Below are positions 36,306 through 46,514 of a stretch of DNA of 64,000 nt, piece by piece. Source of the DNA: Rheinheimera sp. UJ63 (lineage in GTDB: Bacteria; Pseudomonadota; Gammaproteobacteria; Enterobacterales; Alteromonadaceae); contig NZ_JAKGTQ010000004.1 of NCBI RefSeq assembly GCF_021568285.1, positions 62,001 to 126,000 of the forward strand, read 5' to 3'. The notes below the pieces were generated by a model. The model worked only from the letters and a program-made list of their open reading frames with translations. It searched no databases and was not told the origin of the DNA. Both the position numbers and the translations under genes were made by a program. Position 1 is the first letter of the stretch. The number at the start of each line of letters is the position of its first letter.

Positions 36306-37883
36306 GTGTCAGGAAAATTACTAAAGTCAGGGCTGATTGTCAGCTTTATGACGTTGATTTCAAGAGTGTTAGGCCTGGTGCGGGATGTGGTGGTTGCCAA
36401 TTTTGTTGGTGCGGGTGCTGCTGCTGACGTGTTTTTCTTTGCTAACCGTATTCCGAACTTTTTACGTCGACTCTTTGCCGAGGGCGCTTTTTCTCAAGCC
36501 TTTGTGCCGGTGTTAAGTGAAGTTAAAGCTAAACATGGTGATGATGCGGTTCGAGAATTAGTGGCCAAGGTGGCCGGAACGCTGGGTGTTATTGTCACTC
36601 TAGTGACGCTGGTGGGGGTGGTCGGCTCGCCGTTGATTGCTTTGCTGTTTGGTATGGGCTGGTTTATCGAATGGCTGAATGACGGGCCTGACGCGCACAA
36701 GTTTGAAATGGCCAGTGTGATGTTAAAAATTACCTTTCCTTATCTTTGGTTTATTTCTTTAGTCGCGTTATCGGGCGCGGTGTTAAATACTTATAACCGT
36801 TTTGCGGTAGCGGCCTTTACGCCCGTTTTCTTAAATATTGCGATTATAGGCTCGGCGCTGTATCTGGCCCCTGAGTTGGATGAACCCGCCATGGCATTGG
36901 CTTGGGGCGTGTTTATTGGCGGTATTGTACAGTTATTATTTCAATTACCGTTTTTAGCTAAAGCCGGTTTGCTGGTGCTGCCAAGATGGCATTGGCAAGA
37001 TGAAAACGTGACAAAGATCCGTACTTTGATGCTACCAGCGCTGTTTGGTGTTTCTGTAAGCCAAATCAATCTGCTGCTCGATACCGTGATTGCCTCGTTT
37101 TTACTAACCGGGGCCGTAAGCTGGTTATATTACTCGGATCGGTTAATTGAATTTCCACTGGGCTTATTCGGAATTGCCATTGCCACGGTGATCCTGCCGA
37201 ACTTATCGCGGCATCATGCCACGGCAGATACTGCGCGCTTTGCTCACACGCTGGATTGGTCAGTGCGCTTTGTGGCGATGTTTGGTTTACCGGCGATGCT
37301 GGCGTTAATGGTGCTGGCACAACCGATTATCACGGTGCTGTTTATGCGCGGTGAATTTACCCAGCAAGATGTGTTAATGGTGTCGTACAGCTTATTGGCC
37401 TATTGCTGTGGCTTGTTAAGTTATATGCTGATCAAGGTGTTAGCGCCTGGCTATTATGCGCGGCAAGACATTAAAACGCCGGTGCGAATTGGTATTATCG
37501 CTATGGTGGCCAATATGGTGTTTAATCTGATGTTGGCCCCCTTTTTAAGTTATGTCGGCTTGGCTTTAGCTACGGCGATGTCGGCAAGTTTAAATGCATT
37601 TTTATTGTATCGAGGTTTAAAGCTCGCTGGGGTGTATCAATTAAGCCGTTTTAGTATTGTGATGCTGGCTAAATTTGTTTTGGCCAGTGTATTGATGGCC
37701 TCAGCGCTCTATGTCGTTAGCCCAAGCTTAAGTGTCTGGGTGGAGTTGCCTTTAACGTCGCAAATTGTGCAATTATCCAGTTTGTGTCTGTTGGCTGTAA
37801 TAGCGTACTTTGCCTTGCTGTTCCTGTTTGGGGTGCGTTTGGCTGATTTTAAAGCAAAAACTGTTGCTGAAAGCCAACGGTGA
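36306..37883 (+). CDS. murJ: Lipid II flippase MurJ (MviN)
   Basis: Moves lipid II across the inner membrane for peptidoglycan synthesis. The product is 525 residues with about 14 predicted helices of the MOP exporter fold. Family segments: LISRVLGLVRDVVVANFVGAG, FFFANRIPNFLRRLFAEGAFSQAFVPVL, FGVSVSQINLLLD, VLAPGYYARQDIKTPVRIGI. The start is a GTG at 36306 with AGGAG six bases upstream, giving MSGKLLKSGLIVS; an earlier in-frame GTG at 36270 lacks a good RBS. First gene of the murJ-ribF-ileS-lspA-fkpB-ispH block. Confidence 0.95.
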   Translation: MSGKLLKSGLIVSFMTLISRVLGLVRDVVVANFVGAGAAADVFFFANRIPNFLRRLFAEGAFSQAFVPVLSEVKAKHGDDAVRELVAKVAGTLGVIVTLVTLVGVVGSPLIALLFGMGWFIEWLNDGPDAHKFEMASVMLKITFPYLWFISLVALSGAVLNTYNRFAVAAFTPVFLNIAIIGSALYLAPELDEPAMALAWGVFIGGIVQLLFQLPFLAKAGLLVLPRWHWQDENVTKIRTLMLPALFGVSVSQINLLLDTVIASFLLTGAVSWLYYSDRLIEFPLGLFGIAIATVILPNLSRHHATADTARFAHTLDWSVRFVAMFGLPAMLALMVLAQPIITVLFMRGEFTQQDVLMVSYSLLAYCCGLLSYMLIKVLAPGYYARQDIKTPVRIGIIAMVANMVFNLMLAPFLSYVGLALATAMSASLNAFLLYRGLKLAGVYQLSRFSIVMLAKFVLASVLMASALYVVSPSLSVWVELPLTSQIVQLSSLCLLAVIAYFALLFLFGVRLADFKAKTVAESQR

Positions 37884-37936
37884 TCGGGTTATAATCGTCA
37901 GTTGACAAGCAACCGCAGGCATAATTTAAGGCAGGC

Positions 37937-38887
37937 ATGGAGTTAATTCGCGGCATCCACAACATATTACCGCAGCATAAAGGCTGTGTGTTAACCATCG
38001 GCAATTTTGACGGTGTGCACTTGGGGCACCAAGCCGTGTTAGCTCAAGTTAAACAACTGGCACAGTCGAAGCAGTTGCCGTCTTGCGTAATGGTGTTTGA
38101 ACCCCAACCTCTGGAATTATTCGCGGGCAGTGATGCGCCGGCTCGGATCTCTCGCTTTCGTGAAAAGTATTTAGCGTTGGCGGAATTAGGCATCGACCGA
38201 TTACTCTGCGTTGGCTTTAATCGTGCTTTTGCGGCACAAGCTCCAGAACAGTTTATTGAAGATTTACTGCTTGATAAGTTAGGCGTACAGCATTTGATAG
38301 TGGGTGATGACTTTCATTTTGGCCAAGCTCGTAGCGGTAATTACGCGTTATTAGAACGTGCCGCCTCAAAGTATGGTTTTGGTTTAAACAGCACCTCAAG
38401 TTTAAAACTGGAGCAGCAACGGGTCAGCAGTACGTTGATCCGCAGTGCCTTACAAGCCGACCAACTGCATTTAGCTGAAACGATGCTAGGGCGGCCTTTT
38501 GCTTTAACTGGGCGAGTAAGACATGGTCGTAAGTTAGGCCGAAACCTTGGCTTTCCCACTGCGAATGTCTGGTTGTACCGTAAAAAATTACCGGTATCAG
38601 GCGTTTATGCCATCACTGCCCGCACCTGTTTTGGGGTGTTTCAAGGGGTGGCTAATATTGGTAATCGGCCAACCGTACAGGGTGTGCGTGAACAACTAGA
38701 AGCACATTTATTTGATTTTAATCAAGATTTATATGGTAGTCAGATTGAAGTGGTGCTGCGGCACAAACTTCGAGCCGAACAGCGGTTCGACAATCTGGAT
38801 GCATTGAAACAGCAAATCGCCGTCGATGAAGCGGCAGCGAAACAGTATTTTAGTCAGCAGCCTGCGCTACTGAACTCACTAACTTAA
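37937..38887 (+). CDS. ribF: Riboflavin kinase/FAD synthetase RibF
   Basis: Bifunctional enzyme making FMN and then FAD from riboflavin. The product is 316 residues. The N-terminal nucleotidyltransferase has [18 protein letters not shown] and [13 protein letters not shown]; the C-terminal kinase has [20 protein letters not shown] and [11 protein letters not shown]. Located between murJ and ileS as in E. coli (ribF-ileS-lspA-fkpB-ispH). Confidence 0.96.
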   Translation: MELIRGIHNILPQHKGCVLTIGNFDGVHLGHQAVLAQVKQLAQSKQLPSCVMVFEPQPLELFAGSDAPARISRFREKYLALAELGIDRLLCVGFNRAFAAQAPEQFIEDLLLDKLGVQHLIVGDDFHFGQARSGNYALLERAASKYGFGLNSTSSLKLEQQRVSSTLIRSALQADQLHLAETMLGRPFALTGRVRHGRKLGRNLGFPTANVWLYRKKLPVSGVYAITARTCFGVFQGVANIGNRPTVQGVREQLEAHLFDFNQDLYGSQIEVVLRHKLRAEQRFDNLDALKQQIAVDEAAAKQYFSQQPALLNSLT

Positions 38888-38901
38888 CGGAATTTAAACG
38901 G

Positions 38902-41730
38902 ATGAGCGATTACAAGCATACCCTGAATTTACCAGAAACGGCTTTTGCTATGCGCGGCAATCTGGCACAACGTGAGCCACAAATGTTGGCAAAATGGACC
39001 GAAGCCGATTTATATGGTCAGATCCGTGAGGCCAAAAAGGGTAAAAAAACCTTCATTCTGCACGATGGCCCCCCTTATGCGAACGGTAATATTCACATCG
39101 GCCATGCTGTTAATAAGATCCTTAAAGACATTATTGTTAAAGCAAAAACGTTATCTGACTTTGATGCACCCTATGTGCCGGGTTGGGATTGTCATGGTTT
39201 ACCGATTGAATTGGTGGTGGAGAAAAAATACGGCAAGCCCGGACAAAAATTAACGCCTGCCGAATTTCGTGAGAAGTGTCGTGAATATGCGTTAACGCAG
39301 ATTGATGCGCAGCGCACTGACTTTATCCGCTTGGGCGTATTGGGCGATTGGTATAAGCCATATCGCACCATGGACTTTCAAACCGAAGCCAATATTATCC
39401 GCAGCTTAGGTAAAATTATTGAAAACGGCCATTTGTTGCAAGGGTTCAAACCCGTGCATTGGTGTACCGATTGTGGCTCGGCCTTAGCCGAAGCGGAAGT
39501 GGAATACCAAGACAAGATTTCACCAGCCATTGATGTGCGCTTTAAGGTCGTGGATGAATCGGTCGTCGATCGCTTTGATCATCCAGAAGCGCATCGGGGG
39601 CATGGCCCGTTGGCCGTGGTGATCTGGACCACCACACCTTGGACCATTCCAGCCAACCGCGCCGTGGCGCTTAATGCCGAGCTGAGCTATTCACTGGTGC
39701 AGGTTGAGCAAGGACCACAAGGTGCTGAGCGCTTGATTATCGCTACCGATCTGGTGAAAGAGGTGATGGCGCGCGCTAATATTGAACATTATCACGCCTT
39801 GGGGTTCTGCCAAGGCAAGCAGCTAGACTTAGTCAAGCTGCAGCATCCGTTATACGATTTCCAAGTGCCGGTGGTACTGGGTGAACATGTTACGACTGAA
39901 TCGGGCACAGGATGTGTACACACGGCACCAGGGCACGGTCAAGAAGACTTTGTTGTCGGTCAAAAATACCATTTAGAAGTGGCGAACCCCGTCGGTGCCA
40001 ATGGCGTTTATCTGCCGGATACACCGATGTTTGCTGGCCAGCACGTTTTTAAAGCCAATGACACTATCGTTGAAGCATTAAAGGCGGCTGGTGCTTTGTT
40101 ATTGCACAAAGCGTATAAGCACAGTTATCCCCATTGCTGGCGTCATAAAACACCCATTATCTTTCGTGCTACGCCGCAATGGTTTATCAGCATGGAGCAG
40201 CAAGGCTTACGACAAATGTCGTTAGAACAAATTGCCAAAACCCGCTGGATCCCTGATTGGGGTCAACAACGTATTGAAAACATGGTAGCAGGCCGGCCCG
40301 ATTGGTGTATTTCACGGCAGCGTACTTGGGGTGTTCCTATTGCGTTGTTTGTGGATAAAGATACCGGCGCTTTACATCCTAAAACCGCCAGTTTAATTGA
40401 ACTGGTGGCGAAACAAGTTGAGTTGGGCGGCATTCAAGCCTGGTTTGATCTGGATGCTTCACAGTTGCTTGGCGATGACAGTGAGCGTTATACCAAAGTG
40501 ACTGACACGCTCGATGTTTGGTTTGACTCGGGCATTACCCATGCTGCGGTGGTGGATGCGCGCCCAGAGTTTCATCAGCCTGAGCAGATTGATTTGTATT
40601 TAGAAGGCTCAGATCAGCATCGCGGTTGGTTTATGTCATCCTTAATGACGGGCGTAAGCATGAAACAGCGCGCACCGTATAAACAGGTATTAACCCATGG
40701 TTTTACCGTTGATGGTGAAGGCCGCAAGATGTCAAAGTCGTTAGGTAATGTGGTATCACCGCAAGATGTGATGAACAAACTGGGTGCAGACATTTTACGC
40801 TTGTGGGTAGCAACAACGGATTACACCTCAGAGATGACGGTTTCTGATGAGATCCTTAATCGTGCGGCCGATAAATATCGCCGCATTCGAAATACTGCGC
40901 GTTTCTTGTTAGCAAACCTAAACGGTTTTAACCCAGAAACCGATGCTCTGCCATTTAACCAATTGGTCGAGCTCGATCTGTGGGTGGTTAATCGTGCTGC
41001 GCAGTTACAGCAAGAGATCATCGATGCCTACGACAACTATCAGTTCCATCAGGTTAGTCAAAAGCTGATGAATTTCTGTACTGTTGAACTGGGTAGTTTC
41101 TACCTAGACGTGATTAAAGATCGTCAGTATACCGCTCACAAAGACAGCCAAGCGCGTCGTAGTTGCCAAACTGCGCTTTATCATATTGTGCAGGCAATGG
41201 TGCGCTGGATGGCACCTATCATGAGCTTTACGGCACAAGAAATCTGGGAAGCCTTACCGGGTCAACAACACGCGTTTGTGTTCACGGATGTGTGGTACAG
41301 CGGTTTCACCGAGTTACCCGCAGGGCGTTTCAGTAATGCTTATTGGCAGCAACTGCTGCAGGTGCGGGACGAGGTGAACAAAGTGTTAGAAGCGGCACGT
41401 CGGGAAGAGCGGATTGGTGCCTCTTTGCAAGCCGAAGTCACCTTGTTTGCCGAGCCCAGTTTAGCAGCAGCCTTACAGCAGTTAGGTGACGAATTACGCT
41501 TTGTACTGATCACTTCTACGGCAACCGTTAGTGCACAAGCGCCGAGCGCTGACGCGATTGCTACGGCAATTCCGGGGCTAAGTGTATTGGTCACAGCGTC
41601 TAGCGCGGCGAAGTGTGAGCGTTGTTGGCATCACCGACATGATGTGGGTATTGATCCGGCGCAGCCGGGGATCTGTGGTCGCTGTGTTGATAACGTCAGT
41701 GGCCAAGGTGAAACACGGGAATTTGCCTAA
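38902..41730 (+). CDS. ileS: Isoleucyl-tRNA synthetase
   Basis: Class I synthetase, 942 residues. HIGH motif in [18 protein letters not shown], the editing (CP1) domain with [15 protein letters not shown] and [15 protein letters not shown], and KMSKS in [16 protein letters not shown] are present. The C-terminal zinc finger carries CERCWHHR and CGRC. Its stop shares one base with the lspA start (TAATG), so the two are coupled. This is the mupirocin-sensitive bacterial type by its layout. Confidence 0.97.
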   Translation: MSDYKHTLNLPETAFAMRGNLAQREPQMLAKWTEADLYGQIREAKKGKKTFILHDGPPYANGNIHIGHAVNKILKDIIVKAKTLSDFDAPYVPGWDCHGLPIELVVEKKYGKPGQKLTPAEFREKCREYALTQIDAQRTDFIRLGVLGDWYKPYRTMDFQTEANIIRSLGKIIENGHLLQGFKPVHWCTDCGSALAEAEVEYQDKISPAIDVRFKVVDESVVDRFDHPEAHRGHGPLAVVIWTTTPWTIPANRAVALNAELSYSLVQVEQGPQGAERLIIATDLVKEVMARANIEHYHALGFCQGKQLDLVKLQHPLYDFQVPVVLGEHVTTESGTGCVHTAPGHGQEDFVVGQKYHLEVANPVGANGVYLPDTPMFAGQHVFKANDTIVEALKAAGALLLHKAYKHSYPHCWRHKTPIIFRATPQWFISMEQQGLRQMSLEQIAKTRWIPDWGQQRIENMVAGRPDWCISRQRTWGVPIALFVDKDTGALHPKTASLIELVAKQVELGGIQAWFDLDASQLLGDDSERYTKVTDTLDVWFDSGITHAAVVDARPEFHQPEQIDLYLEGSDQHRGWFMSSLMTGVSMKQRAPYKQVLTHGFTVDGEGRKMSKSLGNVVSPQDVMNKLGADILRLWVATTDYTSEMTVSDEILNRAADKYRRIRNTARFLLANLNGFNPETDALPFNQLVELDLWVVNRAAQLQQEIIDAYDNYQFHQVSQKLMNFCTVELGSFYLDVIKDRQYTAHKDSQARRSCQTALYHIVQAMVRWMAPIMSFTAQEIWEALPGQQHAFVFTDVWYSGFTELPAGRFSNAYWQQLLQVRDEVNKVLEAARREERIGASLQAEVTLFAEPSLAAALQQLGDELRFVLITSTATVSAQAPSADAIATAIPGLSVLVTASSAAKCERCWHHRHDVGIDPAQPGICGRCVDNVSGQGETREFA

Positions 41731-42221
41731 TGCGTTTATTTCAAGAAACTGCATGGCGTTGGTGGTGGTTAATTGCGCTGCTGATCCTATTGGATCAGCT
41801 GACTAAGCAGTTAGTGCACCAACAAATGGCCCTATTTGATTCAATTGAGTTGTTGCCTTTTTTTAACCTAACCTATGTACGAAATTATGGTGCAGCATTC
41901 TCCTTTTTAAGTGATGCGGGAGGATGGCAGCGGTGGTTCTTCACCGGTATTGCGATTGGGATCAGTGTGGTCATTGCCGTTTGGATGAGCCGATTAAAAC
42001 GTCACGAAATCAAACTAAGTTTGGCATTAAGTTTGGTGTTGGCCGGCGCCATAGGTAATTTAATTGATCGTAGCATTTATGGTTATGTGATTGATTTCTT
42101 TCATTTGTATTATCAGGATTGGCATTACCCCGCATTTAATATTGCCGACTCAGTGATCTGTATTGGCGCTGCACTGTTAATTTGGGATAGTTTTAGCAGT
42201 GATTCTGGAGCAAAAAGATGA
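41730..42221 (+). CDS. lspA: Lipoprotein signal peptidase (signal peptidase II)
   Basis: Inner-membrane aspartic protease that removes the signal peptide from prolipoproteins. The product is 163 residues with four helices. Catalytic Asp residues lie in YVIDFFHLY and FNIADSVIC; LTYVRNYGAAFSFL and GAIGNLIDRSI are family motifs. It overlaps ileS by one base and fkpB by four (ATGA). Confidence 0.96.
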   Translation: MRLFQETAWRWWWLIALLILLDQLTKQLVHQQMALFDSIELLPFFNLTYVRNYGAAFSFLSDAGGWQRWFFTGIAIGISVVIAVWMSRLKRHEIKLSLALSLVLAGAIGNLIDRSIYGYVIDFFHLYYQDWHYPAFNIADSVICIGAALLIWDSFSSDSGAKR

Positions 42222-42649
42222 GTATGATTTCCCCAAGCAGCACCGTGGTGTTTCATTTTGATATTAAATTAACCGACGGCTCTGCCGCGGAAAGCACCCG
42301 AGTGCATAATAAACCGGCTAAAACCCAACTGGGTGATGGCAGTTTATCTCCGGCGTTTGAAGCACAATTATTAGGCTTACAGGCCGGTGATAAAAAAACC
42401 TTTACCCTAGCGCCAGAAGACGCTTATGGTACGCCAAACCCTGATAATATTTATTATGTTGACCGCAGTAAATTTTCGGCAGACGCCCCAGCCAAGGTTG
42501 GCTCTATTATTGGTTTCGCCATGCCAGATGGGTCTGAGTTACCGGGGCTCGTGCGTGAAGTGGTGGGCGACTCGGTGACGATTGATTTTAATCATCCACT
42601 GGCCGGCCAAACCCTAACTTTTAATATCGAAATTGTACAAGTGAGCTGA
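42218..42649 (+). CDS. fkpB: FKBP-type peptidyl-prolyl isomerase FkpB (SlpA)
   Basis: Short FKBP/SlyD-like prolyl isomerase, 143 residues, cytosolic. Motifs: [61 protein letters not shown], and the inserted-flap domain ending [16 protein letters not shown]. The His-rich tail of SlyD is absent, fitting FkpB. Overlaps lspA by ATGA and is one base from ispH. Confidence 0.94.
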   Translation: MSMISPSSTVVFHFDIKLTDGSAAESTRVHNKPAKTQLGDGSLSPAFEAQLLGLQAGDKKTFTLAPEDAYGTPNPDNIYYVDRSKFSADAPAKVGSIIGFAMPDGSELPGLVREVVGDSVTIDFNHPLAGQTLTFNIEIVQVS

Positions 42650-42650
42650 A

Positions 42651-43580
42651 ATGGACATTTTGTTAGCTAATCCTCGTGGTTTTTGTGCCGGTGTTGATCG
42701 GGCGATCAGTATTGTAGAGCGTGCGTTAGAGTTGTACGAGCATCCGATCTATGTACGACACGAAGTGGTGCATAACAAATTTGTGGTTGATGGCTTACGC
42801 CGCAGCGGCGCCGTGTTTGTCGATGAGCTTGATGAAGTACCCGATGGCCATATCGTTATTTTTAGTGCGCACGGTGTATCGCAAGCGGTGCGCGAGCGGG
42901 CAAAACAGCGTGGCTTAAAAGTATTCGACGCGACTTGCCCATTGGTTACTAAAGTGCATATGGAAGTCACCCGTGCCAGTCGTAAAGGCATCGAGTGTAT
43001 TCTGATTGGGCATGCTGGCCATCCTGAAGTTGAAGGCACCATGGGCCAGTATGACAATGCCGATGGCGGCATTTACTTGGTCGAATCGGTAGAAGATGTC
43101 CATACGCTGCAAGTTAAAAATCCCGCCTTGCTTTGCTACAGCAGCCAAACTACCTTGTCGGTAGACGATACTGCTGATGTGATTGATGCCCTAAGAACAC
43201 GCTTCCCAGACATTGAAGGGCCACGCAAAGATGACATTTGCTATGCCACGCAAAATCGTCAAGATGCCGTGCGCGAGTTGGCATCAAAAGCGCAGTTAAT
43301 GTTAGTGGTGGGAGCCAAAAACAGCAGTAATTCAAACCGCTTACGCGAGTTAGCTGAAAAACTGGGTTGTACTGCCTATTTAATTGATACCGCCAACGAC
43401 ATTCAACAAAGCTGGTTAGACGGTGTCACTAAAGTGGCGGTAACGGCCGGCGCGTCTGCACCAGAAGTACTGGTGCGAGATGTGATTGCCCAATTAAAAA
43501 TGTGGGGCGGCAGCACCGTCACCGAAACGCAAGGTCGCGAAGAAGGGGTGGTGTTTGCTATTCCTGCTGAGCTGCGCTGA
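42651..43580 (+). CDS. ispH: 4-hydroxy-3-methylbut-2-enyl diphosphate reductase IspH (LytB)
   Basis: Last step of the MEP isoprenoid pathway, making IPP and DMAPP. The product is 309 residues. The three [4Fe-4S] cysteines are in [22 protein letters not shown] and [10 protein letters not shown]; the catalytic Glu-containing segment and [10 protein letters not shown] are present. Last gene of the murJ-ispH block. In Pseudomonas aeruginosa the minor-pilin operon borders this gene, and it is close here too. Confidence 0.97.
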   Translation: MDILLANPRGFCAGVDRAISIVERALELYEHPIYVRHEVVHNKFVVDGLRRSGAVFVDELDEVPDGHIVIFSAHGVSQAVRERAKQRGLKVFDATCPLVTKVHMEVTRASRKGIECILIGHAGHPEVEGTMGQYDNADGGIYLVESVEDVHTLQVKNPALLCYSSQTTLSVDDTADVIDALRTRFPDIEGPRKDDICYATQNRQDAVRELASKAQLMLVVGAKNSSNSNRLRELAEKLGCTAYLIDTANDIQQSWLDGVTKVAVTAGASAPEVLVRDVIAQLKMWGGSTVTETQGREEGVVFAIPAELR

Positions 43581-43592
43581 GTTAGGTTAAAG

Positions 43593-44642
43593 ATGCATAA
43601 CGCTGTCAAACACTCTTACCGACAGCCTTATCAAATACCCTCTTTATGCCGGGGTAAGATGTTATTCCGGCTACTTATTTTAGCGCAAGCTATCGCCATT
43701 CTTTTGGCTTTTTCGCCAGGCATTTCTTCTGATCCTTGGTTTAGGCTGGGGATTATATCGTTATATGTTCATTGGATCGCATTGTTAAGCCTTGCGGTAC
43801 TTTGCCCACTTTTGCCCCAAATGGTGAGCCAATCGTTGGTTGTCAGATGGCTGGTCATCTGTTTAGTGTTACTGTTAATCACTGCAGGGGTATCCTTAAT
43901 GGCTTGGCATTTTTCTGCAGATGTCTTAATTTATTATCATTCGGCTACTAATTTTGTTTTAGCAAACTTAGCGCTAGCGTTGGTTGTTAGCTTGTTAGTA
44001 GGGCAGTTGATGTTAATGCATGCAGAGCGCGCTCGCTTATTGGCAGCACAAAGCTCAGCTGAGTTACAGGCTTTTCAAGCCCGCATTCAACCCCATTTTT
44101 TGTTCAATAGCCTGAATGCGTTGGCCGAGTTGGTGCATCAATCACCACAGGATGCTGAACAAGCATTACTGGATTTGGCTGATTTGTTTCGTGCTGCTAT
44201 GCATGCCGGCAGTTTGCTGACATTAGAGCAAGAGTTGGAATTAGCACGCAAATACCTTGCTTTAGAACGTTGGCGATTAGGAGATCGTTTACAAGTGGCA
44301 TGGCAGTTGCCAGCAGTATTGCCTGCGGTAAAGCTACCTGCCTTAACGTTACAGCCATTATTGGAAAACGCCGTGCGCTATGGCGTTGAGCCGAGTCTTG
44401 AACCTGTAACTATTACCGTTGAAGTCTCCGTGGGTAAAAAACAGTTAGCAATAATTCTTACCAATCCGCTTAACGCGCAAAATGCGCGGCAGCGTGAACA
44501 AAATGGTATTGCCCTGCAAAATATTCAAGCACGTTTAGAATTACTGTTTGCCGACAAACAACAATTTTCTTGTCGCCAAGTGCAGGATACATTTCGCGTA
44601 AAGCTGGTATTACCGTTACTGGAGGGGAGTGAATCGCCATGA
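43593..44642 (+). CDS. algZ: Membrane histidine kinase, AlgZ/FimS-like (LytS family)
   Basis: A 349-residue sensor. The N-terminal half has four predicted membrane helices (residues about 25-150). The His_kinase region is RIQPHFLFNSLNALAELVHQ with the phosphorylatable His, then a degenerate HATPase (LQPLLENAVRYGVEP, NGIALQNIQARLELLF). This is the AlgZ/FimS and YehU layout. It overlaps the response regulator by ATGA. In P. aeruginosa FimS/AlgR controls the fimU-pilVWXY1Y2E operon, which here lies immediately downstream. The call to AlgZ rather than another LytS kinase rests on this context; ATG 43659 (MLFRLLIL) is an alternative start. Confidence 0.8.
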   Translation: MHNAVKHSYRQPYQIPSLCRGKMLFRLLILAQAIAILLAFSPGISSDPWFRLGIISLYVHWIALLSLAVLCPLLPQMVSQSLVVRWLVICLVLLLITAGVSLMAWHFSADVLIYYHSATNFVLANLALALVVSLLVGQLMLMHAERARLLAAQSSAELQAFQARIQPHFLFNSLNALAELVHQSPQDAEQALLDLADLFRAAMHAGSLLTLEQELELARKYLALERWRLGDRLQVAWQLPAVLPAVKLPALTLQPLLENAVRYGVEPSLEPVTITVEVSVGKKQLAIILTNPLNAQNARQREQNGIALQNIQARLELLFADKQQFSCRQVQDTFRVKLVLPLLEGSESP

Positions 44643-45349
44643 AAGCACTGATTGTCGATGATGAGCCTTTAGCGCGCGCGCGCTTGTTTCGTTTACTCAC
44701 AGATTTACAGCAATTTAGCGAGATATTGCAAGCCGCCAATGCTGATGAAGCCTTACGATTAAATGCCGCGGCGCAACCAGAGGTGGTATTTCTTGATATT
44801 GCGATGCCTGGTTTGAATGGCCTGCAATTGGCAGAACGTTTAGCAACTCAAACACTGCCCCCTGCGGTGATTTATGTTACCGCTCACCCTGAGCATGCAT
44901 TGGATGCTTACAATACTGCACCAATGGATTATTTGTTAAAGCCCGTCAGTAGTGTCCGTTTAGCCCAAGCGGTGGCTCGCCTGCATAAACCCACACTTAC
45001 CGATCCGTTGCGTGGCCGCGATAGCGCTGGGGTATTGTCTTACCAGCAAGCCGGTGTGCAGCGGCAATTAGCGGTTACCCAAGTATTATATTTTCAAGCA
45101 GAAGATAAATATGTGAAGGCGGTAACAACAGAGGATGAAATATTACTGGAGCTGAGTTTACAGCAATTACAAGAAAGCTTTCCACAATATCTCATTCGTA
45201 TCCATCGCAGCACATTGATTAATAAATTGTTTTTTGACAGCATTCAACAAAAAGAACAACGGCACTTTGTCACATTAAGGCAATGTCCTGTTCAGCTTGA
45301 AGTGAGTCGTCGCTTATTAACACCATTGCGCAATGCTTTAGGTCTGTAA
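44639..45349 (+). CDS. algR: LytTR response regulator, AlgR-like
   Basis: DNA-binding regulator of 236 residues. Receiver domain 1-120: IVDDEPLARARLFRLL, phospho-acceptor VVFLDIAMPGLNG, Lys in YLLKPVS. LytTR DNA-binding domain from about 130: QVLYFQAEDKYVKAVT, LLELSLQQLQESFPQYLIRIHRSTLIN. It overlaps algZ by four bases. By homology it should activate the adjacent pilin operon; direct-repeat candidate sites are in the 132-bp gap that follows. Confidence 0.85.
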   Translation: MKALIVDDEPLARARLFRLLTDLQQFSEILQAANADEALRLNAAAQPEVVFLDIAMPGLNGLQLAERLATQTLPPAVIYVTAHPEHALDAYNTAPMDYLLKPVSSVRLAQAVARLHKPTLTDPLRGRDSAGVLSYQQAGVQRQLAVTQVLYFQAEDKYVKAVTTEDEILLELSLQQLQESFPQYLIRIHRSTLINKLFFDSIQQKEQRHFVTLRQCPVQLEVSRRLLTPLRNALGL

Positions 45350-45353
45350 ATCC

Positions 45354-45401
45354 ACCGTTTTTAACAGTAAAGTCCTTCTTGCCAACCGTTTATCAGTAAA
45401 A
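45354..45401 (+). promoter_or_regulatory. Direct repeat, candidate AlgR/LytTR binding sites
   Basis: ACCGTTTTTAACAGTAAA (45354) and ACCGTTTATCAGTAAA (45385) are near-identical and start 31 bp apart, about three helical turns. The second fits the general LytTR consensus [TA][AC][CA]GTTN[AG][TG]; the first differs at one position. They lie upstream of the predicted promoter of the pilin operon. Confidence 0.5.
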
Positions 45402-45428
45402 TTAACCACTAATCAGATAGTACTGTTA

Positions 45429-45457
45429 TTGCACGGTAATTACATTAAAGTGATAGT
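45429..45457 (+). promoter_or_regulatory. Candidate sigma70 promoter of the first minor-pilin operon
   Basis: TTGCAC (45429-45434), 17-bp spacer, GATAGT (45452-45457), 25 bp before the fimU ATG. Weak -10, consistent with a need for an activator. Confidence 0.4.
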
Positions 45458-45481
45458 AAGCATTTTATTTATAGGTTTGCT

Positions 45482-46039
45482 ATGACTTCACGTTCATTTT
45501 TATCTCTTAGAAAAGCCGCCGGTTTAACCTTGGTTGAATTAATGGTCACTGTTGCGGTGTTGGCAATAGTCGTATCGATTGCCATTCCTTCTTTTAACGG
45601 TATTGTTGCCTCAAATCAACTCACTGGGCCGGCGAATGAGGTCTTTTCAATGATGCATTTTGCCCGCAGTGAGGCTATACGATTAAACCAAAATATTGAA
45701 TTTTGTAAAAGCAATGCTGATGGCACTGCTTGTAATACCAGCAATGGTAAATGGCCTGGTGTTTTAGTTATGCGTCCCAATACATCAGGTACGCCAACGC
45801 TACTTAGGCAATTAATGTTTGATACTACATTCAATGTTAATAGTACGCATCCACTGCTGGTATTTAATTCGCAAGGTTTTATTCGTTCTTCAGCCAATGC
45901 CGCGATTTCTGGCACCTTACGCGTTTGCTCTTCGTCTTCATCTTTAAAAGATAATAGCCGTGATTTGGCGTTTGTTTCAGGCGGACGTGTCAGTATCAGT
46001 AAAAATAACGTAACGGGCTGTACTGCACCTTCGCAATAG
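45482..46039 (+). CDS. fimU: Minor pseudopilin FimU/FimT (GspH family)
   Basis: Type IV pilus minor pilin, 185 residues. Prepilin peptidase site KAAG^LTLVELMV with Glu at +5, then a long hydrophobic helix. The globular GspH/FimT domain has RSEAIRLNQNIEFCK, with the cysteines of the family (…CKSNADGTAC…, …CSSSSS…, …GC…). In P. aeruginosa FimU is the adaptor of the tip complex. First gene of the operon fimU-pilV-pilW-pilX-pilY1-pilE. Confidence 0.88.
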   Translation: MTSRSFLSLRKAAGLTLVELMVTVAVLAIVVSIAIPSFNGIVASNQLTGPANEVFSMMHFARSEAIRLNQNIEFCKSNADGTACNTSNGKWPGVLVMRPNTSGTPTLLRQLMFDTTFNVNSTHPLLVFNSQGFIRSSANAAISGTLRVCSSSSSLKDNSRDLAFVSGGRVSISKNNVTGCTAPSQ

Positions 46040-46085
46040 TAATGAGATTATCTAGCTAGATTTTAGAACTTATAGAGTGAAACAA

Positions 46086-46514
46086 ATGATGAATAGACAA
46101 CAGCAAAGCGGTTTTACCTTGCTCGAAGTATTAATTACCGTATTGATATTAGGCATAGGTTTATTAGGGCTTGCGGCCTTACAGAATGCCAGCGTTAAAA
46201 GTAATCAAAGTGCTTATGATCGTACTCAAGCCGTTATTTTTATGGACTCAATGCAAGAAACGATGCGCGCTTTTCGTCCGCAGGCAAGGACTGGGGTGTT
46301 CAACAAAAGCTGCACGGGGAGTATGCCAAGTTCAGGTATTGCTGGCACTGAAATGAGCTTATGGCATGCTCAATTGCAGCAAAAGTTAGGCCCAAGCGCC
46401 TGTGGTGCAATTAATTGTAATGGCAATATTTGTGAAGTCAGTATCAGATGGGATGACAGTCGAGGTTTACAAGGCAGTGAAACCATGACCATGAACACGA
46501 GGTTTTTCATATGA
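46086..46514 (+). CDS. pilV: Minor pilin PilV
   Basis: Tip minor pilin of 142 residues. Prepilin site QQSG^FTLLEVLITVLILGIGLLGLAAL with Glu+5. SNQSAYDRTQAVIFMDSMQETMRAF is typical of PilV. Four cysteines in the globular part. Start chosen at 46086 (ATG); a GTG at 46077 is in frame. The stop overlaps the pilW start (ATGA). Confidence 0.88.
   Translation: MMNRQQQSGFTLLEVLITVLILGIGLLGLAALQNASVKSNQSAYDRTQAVIFMDSMQETMRAFRPQARTGVFNKSCTGSMPSSGIAGTEMSLWHAQLQQKLGPSACGAINCNGNICEVSIRWDDSRGLQGSETMTMNTRFFI

Noticed and set aside
41582-41806. 74-codon frame across the ileS-lspA joint
   Set aside because: Overlaps two complete genes that share a coupled stop/start.
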